Assembly: GCA_019359715.1 (NCBI GenBank)
Contig: JAHHGS010000088.1
Coordinates: 1 to 55,432 of the forward strand
DNA from: Aphanocapsa sp. GSE-SYN-MK-11-07L
GTDB lineage: Bacteria; Cyanobacteriota; Cyanobacteriia; Thermosynechococcales; Thermosynechococcaceae
Length of the DNA: 55,432 nucleotides
Reading direction: 5' to 3'
A program made the position numbers and the translations under genes. Below, one piece after another: positions 19,583 through 28,312 of the stretch; positions within the stretch are counted from its first letter, which is position 1, and the number at the start of each line of letters is the position of its first letter. Under the pieces are notes generated by a model. It worked only from the letters and a program-made list of their open reading frames with translations, was not told the DNA's origin and did no database searches.

Positions 19583-19921
19583 TTAACGGCTATAGCAGCT
19601 CAGGAATTCCCGAATCACCCAGCCCCAGGTTCGATACCTACTGTCATAGTAGCCGCCAATTTTGACCCAGGCGCGACCTTGACTGTCGCGGGCAACTTCG
19701 TGAATGTAAACTTCTCGGCCGTTTCTGAGGGCATTCACAATTTCACCATTGGGCGAACTGCGAACGTTGAGCGGGGTGCCGGTGGGATCTGTAACTTTGC
19801 AAACTTCTTCTGCCTGGACAGGGACGATCGCGACTCCACTAACAACAGTTAAGGAGATTAAAGTGAGCAGAGCATGCAGATTCAATGATTTGAATCTGTT
19901 TTGTTTCCTGGGCAAGAACAT
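19583..19921 (-). CDS. Secreted SH3-type domain protein
   Basis: 112 residues. A hydrophobic signal segment (about 17-37) ends in VPVQA, followed by a small bacterial SH3-like domain with the typical LNVRSSPNGEIVNALRNG start and AWVKI core. Two cysteines (residues about 41 and 109) could form a disulfide. Such domains bind peptidoglycan or peptides outside the cytoplasm. Its end lies 9 bases from the convergent tocopherol cyclase end. Partner and role are unknown. Confidence 0.7.
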   Translation of the reverse strand: MFLPRKQNRFKSLNLHALLTLISLTVVSGVAIVPVQAEEVCKVTDPTGTPLNVRSSPNGEIVNALRNGREVYIHEVARDSQGRAWVKIGGYYDSRYRTWGWVIREFLSCYSR

Positions 19922-20056
19922 TCAAATATCCACTGATAAATTTTAGACTTATCGCTAATTCAAAAAACTCGGCCCAGCATCTTGCTAAACGCCTGCAAGC
20001 ATTATATAGCGCATCTCGTTTTAACCCATGACAGTTGATGTCAGCCCATGTCAGCT

Positions 20057-20863
20057 TTACAGGAGTGCCCGGCGAACAATTTGGAAAAACAGACTGTCGG
20101 GTAACAGCTTCCGCAGGGTGAGCAGCAGGATTGAATTAGCCCCATAGCGAAGTCGCGGGCTATTGTCAGTTGCGGCTTGATAGATTACCTGGGCGACGCT
20201 TTCAGCAGAAGCACCAGTAGCACCAGCTTGATTCATTTTGGGCATGGCCGTGTTGACAACGGCATCATAGGCGGTCAGCCCTGGCTGCGTCATCACATCC
20301 ATAGAGCGATCGTAGAAATCGGTTTTAATCGGCCCCGGCTCAATGATTTTGACTCGAATCCCCAAGGGAGACAGTTCGTACTGGAGAGATTCTGTAAACC
20401 CTTCCACTGCCCATTTGGTGGAGTGATAAAGACTATAGAGCGGAAACGTAACTCGGCCGCCGACCGAAGCAACATTGATAATGGTGCCGTGCCCTTGCTG
20501 GCGAAAGTGGGGGAGGAGGGCGCGGGTGACTTCCATTAAGCCAAACACGTTGGTAGCAAACTGCTGTTGAATTTGAGCCGGACTAGAAGCTTCAAACGGG
20601 CCGACCAAGGCATAGCCAGCATTATTAACTAAGACATCAATTTGACCTAATTGAGCGATCGCCGCTGCCACCGCCTGCTGAATCGTATCGCTATCGGTGA
20701 CATCTAGCCCCAGCACCGTCAATCGTTTGAGTTGTTTGAGGTCTGTAGCTTGGTCGGGCGATCGCACCGTGGCAATCACATGCCAGCCTTGTTGAGCAAA
20801 TAACTCAGCCGTAGCTTTGCCAATTCCACTCGAAGCGCCTGTGATCAGCACTGTTTTACTCAT
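20057..20863 (-). CDS. Short-chain dehydrogenase/reductase (SDR)
   Basis: Classical SDR of about 268 residues. The cofactor motif TGASSGIG is near residue 7, NNAGYA marks the NNAG motif, and the catalytic Ser and YHSTK (YxxxK) follow. Arg/Thr spacing after beta-2 (TVRSPDQ) favours NADP(H) but this is weak. ATG at 20863 (MSKTVLITG) is chosen; the frame is open to 20977 but would overlap ilvA. It lies 33 bases after ilvA on the same strand, so co-transcription is likely. Substrate unknown. Confidence 0.88.
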   Translation of the reverse strand: MSKTVLITGASSGIGKATAELFAQQGWHVIATVRSPDQATDLKQLKRLTVLGLDVTDSDTIQQAVAAAIAQLGQIDVLVNNAGYALVGPFEASSPAQIQQQFATNVFGLMEVTRALLPHFRQQGHGTIINVASVGGRVTFPLYSLYHSTKWAVEGFTESLQYELSPLGIRVKIIEPGPIKTDFYDRSMDVMTQPGLTAYDAVVNTAMPKMNQAGATGASAESVAQVIYQAATDNSPRLRYGANSILLLTLRKLLPDSLFFQIVRRALL

Positions 20864-20895
20864 CGTTTCGCTCCACAACATGCACCAGCAACAGC

Positions 20896-22407
20896 CTAGC
20901 CCAAAAACAGCTTGTAGGCAGGGTTTTGGCTTTCGTCCCAGTAACGATAGCCCAGCGTGTCGAGAAAGGCTTGCCACTCTGCCATCTCGTGGGGCGGCAC
21001 CTGCATGCCAACCACAATTCGCCCATAGTCTGCGCCATGATTGCGGTAGTGGAAGAGGCTAATATTCCAGTCAGGACTCATTGAGTTGACAAATTTCATC
21101 AGCGCGCCTGGTCTTTCTGGGAACTCAAACCGATAGAGGAGTTCATTCTCAGCCAGGGGCGATCGCCCACCCACCATATGGCGCAGGTGCAGTTTGGTTA
21201 GCTCATCATCGGTGAGATCAATCGTTTTAAACCCGCAGTCTTCAAAATGGGCCACCATTTGGGCTGCATCGGCTCGATTTTGAATTTGGGCTCCGACAAA
21301 AATATGGGCGGTCTGCTGGTCAGCAATTCGGTAGCTAAACTCAGTTAAGTTGCGCCGGCCCAAGCATTCGCAGAATTTACGCAGACTGCCCGGCGCTTCC
21401 GGAATATTGACCGCAAAAACCGCTTCTCGACATTCGCCAAATTCGGCCCGTTCGGCCACAAACCGCAGCCGATCGAAGTTCATGTTGGCCCCGCAGGCGA
21501 TCGCCACTAGGGTTTGCCCCTGAATTTGCTCCCGCTGCACGTAAGCTTTGGCAGCGGCGATCGCTAGTGCGCCAGCCGGTTCCAAAATCGATCGGGTGTC
21601 TTCAAACACATCTTTGATCGCCGCACAGATCGCATCTGTATCGACCAGGATCACTTCATCAACGTACTGCTGACAGAGCCGAAACGTTTCTTGCCCGACT
21701 TCTCGCACGGCCACGCCATCGGCAAACAAACCCACCTGGGGGAGGCGCACCCGTTCTCCGGCTTGCAGCGATCGCGACATCGCGTCTGCATCGACCGGCT
21801 CAACGCCAATGATTTTGATTTCCGGGCGCAGCCGCTTCACGTAGGCAGCAATCCCAGCAATCAAGCCGCCGCCACCGATCGCGACAAAAATAGCCTGAAT
21901 CGGCTGCTGGTATTGGCGCAAAATTTCCATCCCGATCGTGCCTTGTCCGGCAATCACATCTGGGTCATCAAACGGATGAATGAAGGTCAAGCCTTTCTCG
22001 GCTTCCACCTGACGGGCGTAAGCGTAGGCATCATCGTAGGTGTCGCCGTATAGGACAACCTCACCCCCTCTGGCTTTAACCGCATCCACCTTGACTTGCG
22101 GCGTAGTCTCAGGCATGACAATAATCGCCTGGGTGCCCAATCGCTTGGCGCTGAGGGCCACCCCTTGAGCATGGTTGCCCGCCGAAGCGGCAATTACGCC
22201 TTGAGCCAGCACGTCGGCTGGAAGCTGAGCCATTTTGTTGTAGGCTCCCCGCAGCTTGAACGAAAACACAGACTGCATGTCTTCCCGCTTCAGCAGCAGC
22301 TTGTTGCCCAGGCGAGCAGAGAGATTGGGCGCAACTTCCAGCGGAGTTTCTTGAGCAACATCGTAAACGCGGGCATTCAGAATCCGCTCTAGGTAATCAG
22401 AAGGCAT
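20896..22407 (-). CDS. ilvA: Threonine ammonia-lyase, biosynthetic
   Basis: PLP enzyme that deaminates threonine to 2-oxobutanoate, the first step of isoleucine synthesis. The PLP lysine lies in SVFSFKLRGAYNKM, the Gly-rich phosphate loop is IGGGGLIAG, and two ACT-like regulatory domains fill the C-terminal third (EAPGSLRKFCECLG and ERPGALMKFVNSM). This two-ACT form is the isoleucine-inhibited biosynthetic type. I chose ATG 22407 (MPSDYLERILNARVYDVA) because it matches the E. coli N terminus; TTG 22431 is open too. About 503 residues. Confidence 0.95.
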   Translation of the reverse strand: MPSDYLERILNARVYDVAQETPLEVAPNLSARLGNKLLLKREDMQSVFSFKLRGAYNKMAQLPADVLAQGVIAASAGNHAQGVALSAKRLGTQAIIVMPETTPQVKVDAVKARGGEVVLYGDTYDDAYAYARQVEAEKGLTFIHPFDDPDVIAGQGTIGMEILRQYQQPIQAIFVAIGGGGLIAGIAAYVKRLRPEIKIIGVEPVDADAMSRSLQAGERVRLPQVGLFADGVAVREVGQETFRLCQQYVDEVILVDTDAICAAIKDVFEDTRSILEPAGALAIAAAKAYVQREQIQGQTLVAIACGANMNFDRLRFVAERAEFGECREAVFAVNIPEAPGSLRKFCECLGRRNLTEFSYRIADQQTAHIFVGAQIQNRADAAQMVAHFEDCGFKTIDLTDDELTKLHLRHMVGGRSPLAENELLYRFEFPERPGALMKFVNSMSPDWNISLFHYRNHGADYGRIVVGMQVPPHEMAEWQAFLDTLGYRYWDESQNPAYKLFLG

Positions 22408-22518
22408 GGTAAGGGCTGCAACTGCCGACAAATATCTTTAACTGTACATTGCCGCTGAATCTGCATTGTGCTTCTGGGGGTGGCGGATAAAAATATTTCT
22501 TGATATTCCGTCAAGCTA

Positions 22519-22567
22519 GCTGTGCGAGATAAGTTCCCCGCATGGCTGGGGACTTATCTCGCACAGC
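22519..22567. terminator. Strong hairpin between ilvA and the upstream secreted-protein gene
   Basis: GCTGTGCGAGATAAGT at 22519-22534 pairs perfectly with ACTTATCTCGCACAGC at 22552-22567. An inner CCCC/GGGG closes an 8-base loop, with one bulged T. It sits about 50 bases downstream of the minus-strand gene ending at 22620. There is no clear T-run, so it may be a terminator or a stabilising hairpin. Confidence 0.55.
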
Positions 22568-22619
22568 CCATCAAAACTTAATTGACACAGGACGCTGATA
22601 TAGCTGGAGTTAATTTGAA

Positions 22620-23723
22620 CTACTTCCGTTTGGAATAGCCATTGCCGTCCAGCCAGATTGAACTTTTCGGATCTTTGGGATTGGTAATTAGCATCCGCTC
22701 TTCCGTTGTTCCATCATCGTAGCGAATGCGCAAAATCAGACCATCGACTTGGTAGCGTCCACGCTGGTTCGGTGCAGTTGAGGATGTCACTGTGCCATCG
22801 GATGATGCTCCAGCACCGCCATCTCGGACGACTCGACCATCCGAGGAGAATGTATAGGTGCGCCAAGCCGCAACTGAACTGCTACCACCGATCGCGACAT
22901 TCCCAGTCCCAGACAGCGATCGATACGTGCCCTCTAACCGAAACTGATTGGGTAAGGACTGATAGGTCTGCGAAAAAGGCAGAGGTTTCCAGCCTTCGGA
23001 AGTCTGTAGCTCCACCCGCCCGCCATTGCGTCGCCATCGAGTCCAGTCGTCTGGATTGGAGCTGCGATGGGCGCTGAGACCTCCAGAGTAGGTCAGCCCC
23101 TTGACATCTTTGAGGGCCTCACCGTTACGGAACAATACAACCGGATAGACATCCTGGATCAGGAAACCACCCACGCCCATCGTCATTCGCGTATTGAAGC
23201 CAAATGAGTCGATCGTTGTAATCAGATTAGCAACTTTTGAATTTGCCGACAGTGGGGTTGAACTGGATTTAGATGGAGCGGCCGAGGTCGTCTCTCCTGG
23301 TTTAGTTTCGTTTGTCGAGCCAGGCGGATTTGCAGTGGCAAGTTTTGCAGAAGAAGTGGTTGTTAGGGCTAAGGCAAGCGCACAGGGATCGTCATTGGAG
23401 CGCTGATTGAGTTCATTTATCAGCATCGTGGCAGCTTTCTCGACGTGTTTCTGCATATCGGCTGATCTCCCACGCATCTGGGTGCGGATAACGCTGACAC
23501 CCTGTTCCGATTCCCAAGTGGCAATTGAGGCTGCTTCACGATCATTGAAACCGCGTCCAGACTTACACTGGGCAGCTAATTGATCAAAGGCACGCACGAG
23601 CAGGGCAGCCCGCACCAGGGATTTGTCGACCGTGGGTGGTTGCTGAGCACAAGCAGCGGTGGACGAGCCAAGTATGAGTCCAGCAGCGATTAAACCACTT
23701 AGCCGTGAGCCATCAAGAATCAT
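22620..23723 (-). CDS. Secreted hypothetical protein with beta-rich C-terminal domain
   Basis: About 367 residues. A signal segment at the N terminus (LIAAGLILGSSTAACA, cleavage likely before QQ) marks it as exported. A Ser/Thr/Pro-rich linker spans about residues 125-165. The C-terminal part (about 170-365) has repeated short beta segments: TYSGGLSAHRSS, RLEGTYRSLSG, YTFSSDGRVVRDGG and LRIRYDDGTTEERML. These resemble uncharacterised bacterial exported domains. ATG 23723 is preferred, with AGGAG further upstream. Function unknown. Confidence 0.6.
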   Translation of the reverse strand: MILDGSRLSGLIAAGLILGSSTAACAQQPPTVDKSLVRAALLVRAFDQLAAQCKSGRGFNDREAASIATWESEQGVSVIRTQMRGRSADMQKHVEKAATMLINELNQRSNDDPCALALALTTTSSAKLATANPPGSTNETKPGETTSAAPSKSSSTPLSANSKVANLITTIDSFGFNTRMTMGVGGFLIQDVYPVVLFRNGEALKDVKGLTYSGGLSAHRSSNPDDWTRWRRNGGRVELQTSEGWKPLPFSQTYQSLPNQFRLEGTYRSLSGTGNVAIGGSSSVAAWRTYTFSSDGRVVRDGGAGASSDGTVTSSTAPNQRGRYQVDGLILRIRYDDGTTEERMLITNPKDPKSSIWLDGNGYSKRK

Positions 23724-23926
23724 CAATAAAACACGCTCCTGGATTCTAAAAACGAGGCTCCTAAACTAGCCTATCAGGATGCATCATTGCTGTAATCGCA
23801 TCCCAGAAGCATTGTAGATTAAGGAATACAGTGCGATTGGTTCAGTCGAATCGAATCGCAACGGCAAATCGGCAACACCATCACTAGTTATAGGCTCGAC
23901 GGCTTGCCATAAAATAAAACTACGCT

Positions 23927-25033
23927 ATGAAACTTCCGCACTTATTTTTGTTGTCTGGTAGCCTGACCGCCCTGCTGGCGATCGCGGCTGCCCCAATTGG
24001 GCTGACCCGTCTAGCCCCTGCCGCCTTGGCAAATCCTCCAGACCAGATCGCCCAGGCTCCAACCGCTCAACTGCCGCCCAAACTGGCCCAAATCATTCGG
24101 CAAGACTTGGCCCAAAAGACAAACCTGGCGATCGCCAAGCTAAAAATTATCTCGGCTAGCCGTCAAACTTGGCCAAATGGCTGTCTGGGGTTGCCGACTG
24201 CTCAAGAATCCTGCTCGCAGGCCCTAGTCCAAGGCTGGCAGGTGAAAGCATCCGATGGCGCACAGGTCTGGACATACCGCACCAACGGCTCAGGCACGCA
24301 ACTGCGCTTAGAAAATCTCCAGTCGCCGCAAGTGTTTTTGCCGGCTGGGATTGTCGAGCAGGTATTAGCTGATGCCGCTGCTCGGTCTGACTTGGAGCCA
24401 AGTCAACTCAAAATCAGCAAAGCAGAGCCAAAAATTTGGTCAGATGGTTGCTTGGGCTTAGGCGGCTTAAATGCCCTCTGTACGGAGGCGCTAGTCCCTG
24501 GCTGGCAAGTGGTAGCCCAGAGCGATCGCCAGCGCTGGGTTTATCGCACTAACCAATCGGGTTCCCAAGTTATGCTTGATCAAGCCGGTAGCCAGGTGGT
24601 GGGGCAACTGATTCAGCCGCCGCAAACCATCCCGCCCGCAGAACTCCCTCCACCCTTGGGCACAGACAGCGTGTTTCGGCTCATTAGCTACAGTGGGGTA
24701 AACAACCGCAGCACTCAAACAGTCCTGATGGCAGATGGGCGAGTTTTAATCACTAAACCTAATATTCAAGGGGTTATGGAGACACGCCCTGGGCGGCAAG
24801 TCAACCCTGAGATGGTGAGTAAGTTTCAGCAGCTTTTGCAAGAAAAACGGTTTGCCCGGTTTAATCAACTTGACTATCCCGCCCCGGTTGAGGCACCGGC
24901 CTATGCAACGATTACCCTGTCTACACCCGATGCCACCCTGCGGTTTGCTGATATTCAGCAATCCCAGCTATCGGCGGATGTGCAAGACACACTCAAAGCC
25001 TGGAATGCCCTGCTCCGGCGGGGTAAGTTTTGA
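23927..25033 (+). CDS. Secreted hypothetical protein with a duplicated Cys-pair domain
   Basis: 368 residues with an N-terminal signal segment (about 5-36). Two homologous units follow at about residues 45-130 and 140-210. Each has WxxGCLGL (WPNGCLGL, WSDGCLGL), a second cysteine about 8-10 residues later, then GWQV and YRTNxSGxQ. The cysteine pair in each unit can form a disulfide, which fits an exported location. The C-terminal 120 residues are a different domain (GVNNRSTQTVLMADGRVL). ATG 23927 starts directly at the signal. I recognise no named family. Confidence 0.65.
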   Translation: MKLPHLFLLSGSLTALLAIAAAPIGLTRLAPAALANPPDQIAQAPTAQLPPKLAQIIRQDLAQKTNLAIAKLKIISASRQTWPNGCLGLPTAQESCSQALVQGWQVKASDGAQVWTYRTNGSGTQLRLENLQSPQVFLPAGIVEQVLADAAARSDLEPSQLKISKAEPKIWSDGCLGLGGLNALCTEALVPGWQVVAQSDRQRWVYRTNQSGSQVMLDQAGSQVVGQLIQPPQTIPPAELPPPLGTDSVFRLISYSGVNNRSTQTVLMADGRVLITKPNIQGVMETRPGRQVNPEMVSKFQQLLQEKRFARFNQLDYPAPVEAPAYATITLSTPDATLRFADIQQSQLSADVQDTLKAWNALLRRGKF

Positions 25034-25071
25034 TCTGCTGTTGACCTCACTCACTGCTGGGAGGATTGATC

Positions 25072-25485
25072 ATGCTGATGTTTTTAACTTTGCTAGCTTC
25101 AACCCCACCCCCTGGCTGGCAGCCACCGCCCTCCTATCGGCAGCAAATTCTGCAACATCAGTTGCGGGAGCAGCAGCAGATTCAAAATCAGCTTCAGCGC
25201 TATCGTCAACAGCAGCAGCTTAATGTCCAGCAGCTCCAGCAATTTCAAAAAGCTCAGCAGCAGCAGTTTCAGCTTCAGCAGCAGTATCCACAGCAAATTC
25301 AACCACAGCCACAGATTTACAACCAATTGCAGCCCTATCCACAGCAAATTCAGCCCTACCCGCAGCCACAGATTCAACCTTTTCCGCAGTCGCACTATTT
25401 TCAACCACCGCTACAGGTTCAGCCCCAACCCTTGCCACAGCAACAAAACCAGCCCTATCCACAGTGGCGCTACTATCAAAGGTAG
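25072..25485 (+). CDS. Gln/Pro-rich low-complexity small protein
   Basis: 137 residues from ATG 25072, with GGGAGGA 6 bases upstream. After a short hydrophobic start (MLMFLTLLAS), which may be a weak signal or anchor, the sequence is almost entirely Gln, Pro, Tyr and Leu. It has a Q-rich helical half (about 20-70) and a YPQQIQP-like repeated half (about 70-137). The antisense frame is open too, but that follows from CAG/CTG composition. Such low-complexity proteins may be disordered or wall-associated; no function can be given. It sits 38 bases after the preceding gene. Confidence 0.5.
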   Translation: MLMFLTLLASTPPPGWQPPPSYRQQILQHQLREQQQIQNQLQRYRQQQQLNVQQLQQFQKAQQQQFQLQQQYPQQIQPQPQIYNQLQPYPQQIQPYPQPQIQPFPQSHYFQPPLQVQPQPLPQQQNQPYPQWRYYQR

Positions 25486-25772
25486 CTGCGGTCTGAATAA
25501 CCGCGCTCTTGCATTGATGTCTTGATAAATGAGCTTTTGCCCCCTTAGCCCCCCAAATTTGGGCAGGGCTGATTCTTTAGAGCAATCGCCAAAAAGGTGG
25601 GGGTGCCGTTGGTGGCAAAGCCGGTGAGTTGAGCTATGGCTAACGCCAGCAAGCAACGGCCAGTTGACCCGTCCCTGGGCAGGTCGGTGACTTCGATGTT
25701 GAGGTTAAATGGAGTGGTTCCCGTCAGGAAGCTTGTCCAGGTGGGGACGGTTGTGTTTTGGAGAGCGTAGTT
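25486..25772. other. Debris region with a possible coding relic on the minus strand
   Basis: No intact gene. The minus strand from about 25770 to 25548 reads in one frame through VPTWTSFLTGTTPFNLNI and EVTDLPRD to a short end. This looks like real protein sequence, possibly the remains of an exported protein, but without a start or domain. On the plus strand CCCCCTTAGCCCCCCAAATT around 25540 is a decayed version of the C-rich repeats common between cyanobacterial genes. Confidence 0.35.
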
Positions 25773-25934
25773 ATGACTGCTCAGGAATTGTTTGAGCGCC
25801 TGGCCTTGGAAGAGTGGCAATTCTCCGGCGTAGATCTGAGTGGAGCTGACCTGAGTGGAGCTAACTTGAGTAACGCTATGTTTTATGAAGTCAATTTCGC
25901 TGCCACTAACTTGAATCACCCAAGGACAAGTTGA
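25773..25934 (+). CDS. Short pentapeptide-repeat protein or fragment
   Basis: A 53-residue frame: MTAQELFERLALEEWQFSGV, then DLSGADLSGANLSNA, then an end at NHPRTS. Four to five A(D/N)LxX units form the start of a right-handed pentapeptide beta helix. The helix is far too short to be a normal member, so this is probably a fragment or very small member. There is no clear ribosome binding site. It precedes the Rpn-type gene by 27 bases. Confidence 0.5.
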   Translation: MTAQELFERLALEEWQFSGVDLSGADLSGANLSNAMFYEVNFAATNLNHPRTS

Positions 25935-25961
25935 GAACTCCCCCCAAGCTGTACTTTCTCT

Positions 25962-26888
25962 ATGACCGACCACGATCGCCTGTTCAAAGAGCTCCTGTCT
26001 ACCTTCTTGCTGGAATTTCTGGAACTCTTTTTGCCCCAAGTGGCCGCTCAGATTGACCCCACCTCTTTGACCCTGCTCCCCCAAGAATATTTTGCTGACT
26101 TGACGACGGGCGAGAAGCACATCGTCGATTTGCTCGCTCAAGTCCAACTGGCAGGACAGTCCGTCGGATTTCTGATTCATGTTGAAGCCCAGGCGACCTC
26201 AAAAGCTGATTTTGCCCGGCGAATGTTTTTCTACTTTGCGCGGCTGCATCAGAAATACTTACAGCCGATTTATCCAGTCGTGATCTTTTCCTTTGACGAG
26301 CCGCTGCGAGAAGAACCCCATACCTACACCGTCGAATTTCCTGATCTGAAAGTGATGGAGTTTAACTTTACGTCTATCCAACTGAATCGATTGAACTGGC
26401 GGGATTATCTGCACCAACCCAATCCAGTGGCAGCGGCTCTGATGGCTAAAATGCAGATTGCACCAAGGGAGCGTCCCCGTGTCAAAGCGGAATGTTTGCG
26501 ATCGCTGGCAACTTTGCGCCTCGACCCGGCCCGCACGCAGCTCATTTCTGGCTTTGTCGATACGTACTTACGCCTGAACACTCAGGAAGAACAGGTGTTT
26601 CAGGCAGAGATTGGTAGACTGGATGCAGCCGAACAGGAGGGAATTATGCAAATTGTCACCAGTTGGATGGCACAGGGGATTGAACAGGGAATTGAGCAGG
26701 GGATTGAGCAGGGTGAGAAGTCCCTGATCCTGCGTCTGCTCACCCGTCGCGTTGGTGCACTTTCTCCGGGGCTGCAATCCCAGGTGGAAGCGCTGCCATT
26801 GCCTCAACTGGAAGCCTTGGGAGAAGCCCTCTTGGACTTTACTGGGTCAGCCGACCTCGAACAATGGTTGGCCGCCACTCGACAATAA
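25962..26888 (+). CDS. Rpn-family nuclease/putative transposase with DUF4351
   Basis: 308 residues. The N-terminal PD-(D/E)xK-like domain contains MTDHDRLFKELLSTF, VDLLAQV and FLIHVEAQATSKADF, the expected D...ExQ nuclease core. This family (Rpn/YhgA-like) cleaves DNA and promotes recombination in E. coli; here that role is inferred. A Gly-Ile-Glu-Gln unit repeated three times (about residues 232-247, from 12-bp tandem DNA repeats) links to a C-terminal DUF4351 domain (LILRLLTRRVGALSPGLQ). Such genes are numerous and variable in cyanobacteria. ATG 25962 is the first start. Confidence 0.8.
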   Translation: MTDHDRLFKELLSTFLLEFLELFLPQVAAQIDPTSLTLLPQEYFADLTTGEKHIVDLLAQVQLAGQSVGFLIHVEAQATSKADFARRMFFYFARLHQKYLQPIYPVVIFSFDEPLREEPHTYTVEFPDLKVMEFNFTSIQLNRLNWRDYLHQPNPVAAALMAKMQIAPRERPRVKAECLRSLATLRLDPARTQLISGFVDTYLRLNTQEEQVFQAEIGRLDAAEQEGIMQIVTSWMAQGIEQGIEQGIEQGEKSLILRLLTRRVGALSPGLQSQVEALPLPQLEALGEALLDFTGSADLEQWLAATRQ

Positions 26889-27119
26889 TTGCCTTGATCT
26901 AAGCGAGACTCCCACCACGGCGGCTACTTTCAAAACAGGTCTAGTCACTTAACCGATCAGTGTCGGGCGATCACGCATTGTTTTGAAGCCAGACAAGTAG
27001 AGCACTCTAGAGGCCGAAAGATAATTGCTCTTTTACAAATAATCTAGGACTGGTATATTCTGTATGGCATTGGTGGAGACAGTGTGGTTCACCGCACGGG
27101 GGAGTGTTTTAAGTAAGCT

Positions 27120-28100
27120 ATGTCGCAATATCAACGCCCTAGTAGCACAGATGGGGCAAACAGTTTAGGCTACGACGTTGAATCTTGCCAGGCAGAAGTT
27201 AAAGCGAATTGCCTGCTTGATGAAGTCTTTCGTGAATTTGAGCAAAGCTTGGAGCCTGCTTACCCGCTGTCGATCGAGCTGCTGCCTGCTTGCTTAGAGA
27301 ATCAAGCCTCAACCGCACAGCCGCCAGACCAACGTGCAGAGTCTGATCTGTTTGTGCCCTATGCCCCTTATCCTGGTGAACCTTTTGCCGGTGAGAGTGC
27401 CAACCCTGCGCCAGCGGCTGAGACGGTAACTCAGGCGAATCACTGGCTGCAAAATCCAGCCGAAAATAGCGATCGCCTGTTCCTGGGGTTAGCCTGCGCC
27501 TCGATTTTAATGACAGCTGGGTTGTGGGTGGCCAGCAAATACGTGTTTCGGCCGCCGGTGATGCCGGTAGCCATCGCTTCGCCAGCCCTGCCGATTAATC
27601 CAGCCGAGACTCAATTTGCCCAGTACATGCAGCGGGCGCTAGACATTATTGGGCAACAGCAGACGGCAACAGTTCCCCAGCCAGCCATTACTTCCGCTTT
27701 GCCCCCGACCGTTGAGGCCAATGCTTCTGCCGTTGGGGCAACGGCTAGTGGCGTCGAGCGGGTCTATATTCCGGTTTATAAACCGCAGCCCGCCCAAACC
27801 GTGACATCGACGACTTTGAGCTTGCCGCCCCAAGTGGCGGCTGTCGCCCCGACGGCTCCGGCCGCTGCACCTGTTGCCAAACCCCTAGCGCCTCCGAAGG
27901 CCAAGTACACGCTGCGGGGAGTGATGGAAATGGGCGATCGCTCAGTGGCGCTGCTAGATATTGACGGCACAACCCAGCGGATTACAGTTGGGCAACCTTT
28001 GGGGGCAACTGGCTGGGAACTGGTGCAAGTCGCTGACCAAAAAGCAGTCGTGCAGCGCCAAGGCGAGGTAAGGTCAATTACGGTTGGGCAGCAGTTTTAG
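27120..28100 (+). CDS. Cyanobacterial hypothetical protein with GspC/PilP-like C terminus
   Basis: 326 residues. A soluble N-terminal part of about 120 residues leads to one transmembrane helix (about 123-142, FLGLACASILMTAGLWVAS) and a Pro/Ala-rich stalk (about 145-255). A compact C-terminal beta domain follows (KYTLRGVMEMGDRSVALLDI, then QRITVGQPLG and RSITVGQQF). The domain resembles the pilotin or clamp-type domains of GspC and PilP, which act in type II secretion or type IV pili; this is a shape-based suggestion only. It ends overlapping by 4 bases with the convergent small membrane protein. Confidence 0.6.
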   Translation: MSQYQRPSSTDGANSLGYDVESCQAEVKANCLLDEVFREFEQSLEPAYPLSIELLPACLENQASTAQPPDQRAESDLFVPYAPYPGEPFAGESANPAPAAETVTQANHWLQNPAENSDRLFLGLACASILMTAGLWVASKYVFRPPVMPVAIASPALPINPAETQFAQYMQRALDIIGQQQTATVPQPAITSALPPTVEANASAVGATASGVERVYIPVYKPQPAQTVTSTTLSLPPQVAAVAPTAPAAAPVAKPLAPPKAKYTLRGVMEMGDRSVALLDIDGTTQRITVGQPLGATGWELVQVADQKAVVQRQGEVRSITVGQQF

Positions 28101-28300
28101 TCTTTGACTGCATAGCGCCAGAGGAGGGCGACAGTCAAAACAACGGTGGGCAAAAAAACCAAAGCCAGAATCACAGCGATGGTTGGGGGCAGCGCTAAAT
28201 CAGGCCCCAGCGTCTTGATGCCAATTGAGATTAAAACTGAGAGCAAAATCAGCTTTAGAACCCAAATCCCATCGGATGACCAAAAACGATCTTCTTCCAC
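28097..28300 (-). CDS. Small two-helix membrane protein downstream of minE
   Basis: 67 residues starting from GTG 28300. Two hydrophobic helices (about 13-31 and 38-60) are separated by a short polar turn (GPDLALPP), with a charged C terminus. It starts 12 bases after minE on the same strand and therefore belongs to the min operon transcript. I recall similar small membrane proteins in cyanobacteria but no function. Confidence 0.6.
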   Translation of the reverse strand: MEEDRFWSSDGIWVLKLILLSVLISIGIKTLGPDLALPPTIAVILALVFLPTVVLTVALLWRYAVKD

Positions 28301-28312
28301 GATTGTTGTTGC

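Noticed and set aside
25099-25404. Long Leu-rich antisense frame opposite the Gln-rich gene
   Set aside because: It is the reverse complement of CAG/CAA runs, which reads as Leu/Ala-rich; the sense strand has the RBS and a start.
25545-26180. 211-residue minus-strand frame overlapping the Rpn-type gene
   Set aside because: Its N-terminal two thirds are antisense to the Rpn-type and pentapeptide frames. Only the last 70 residues look like a relic.
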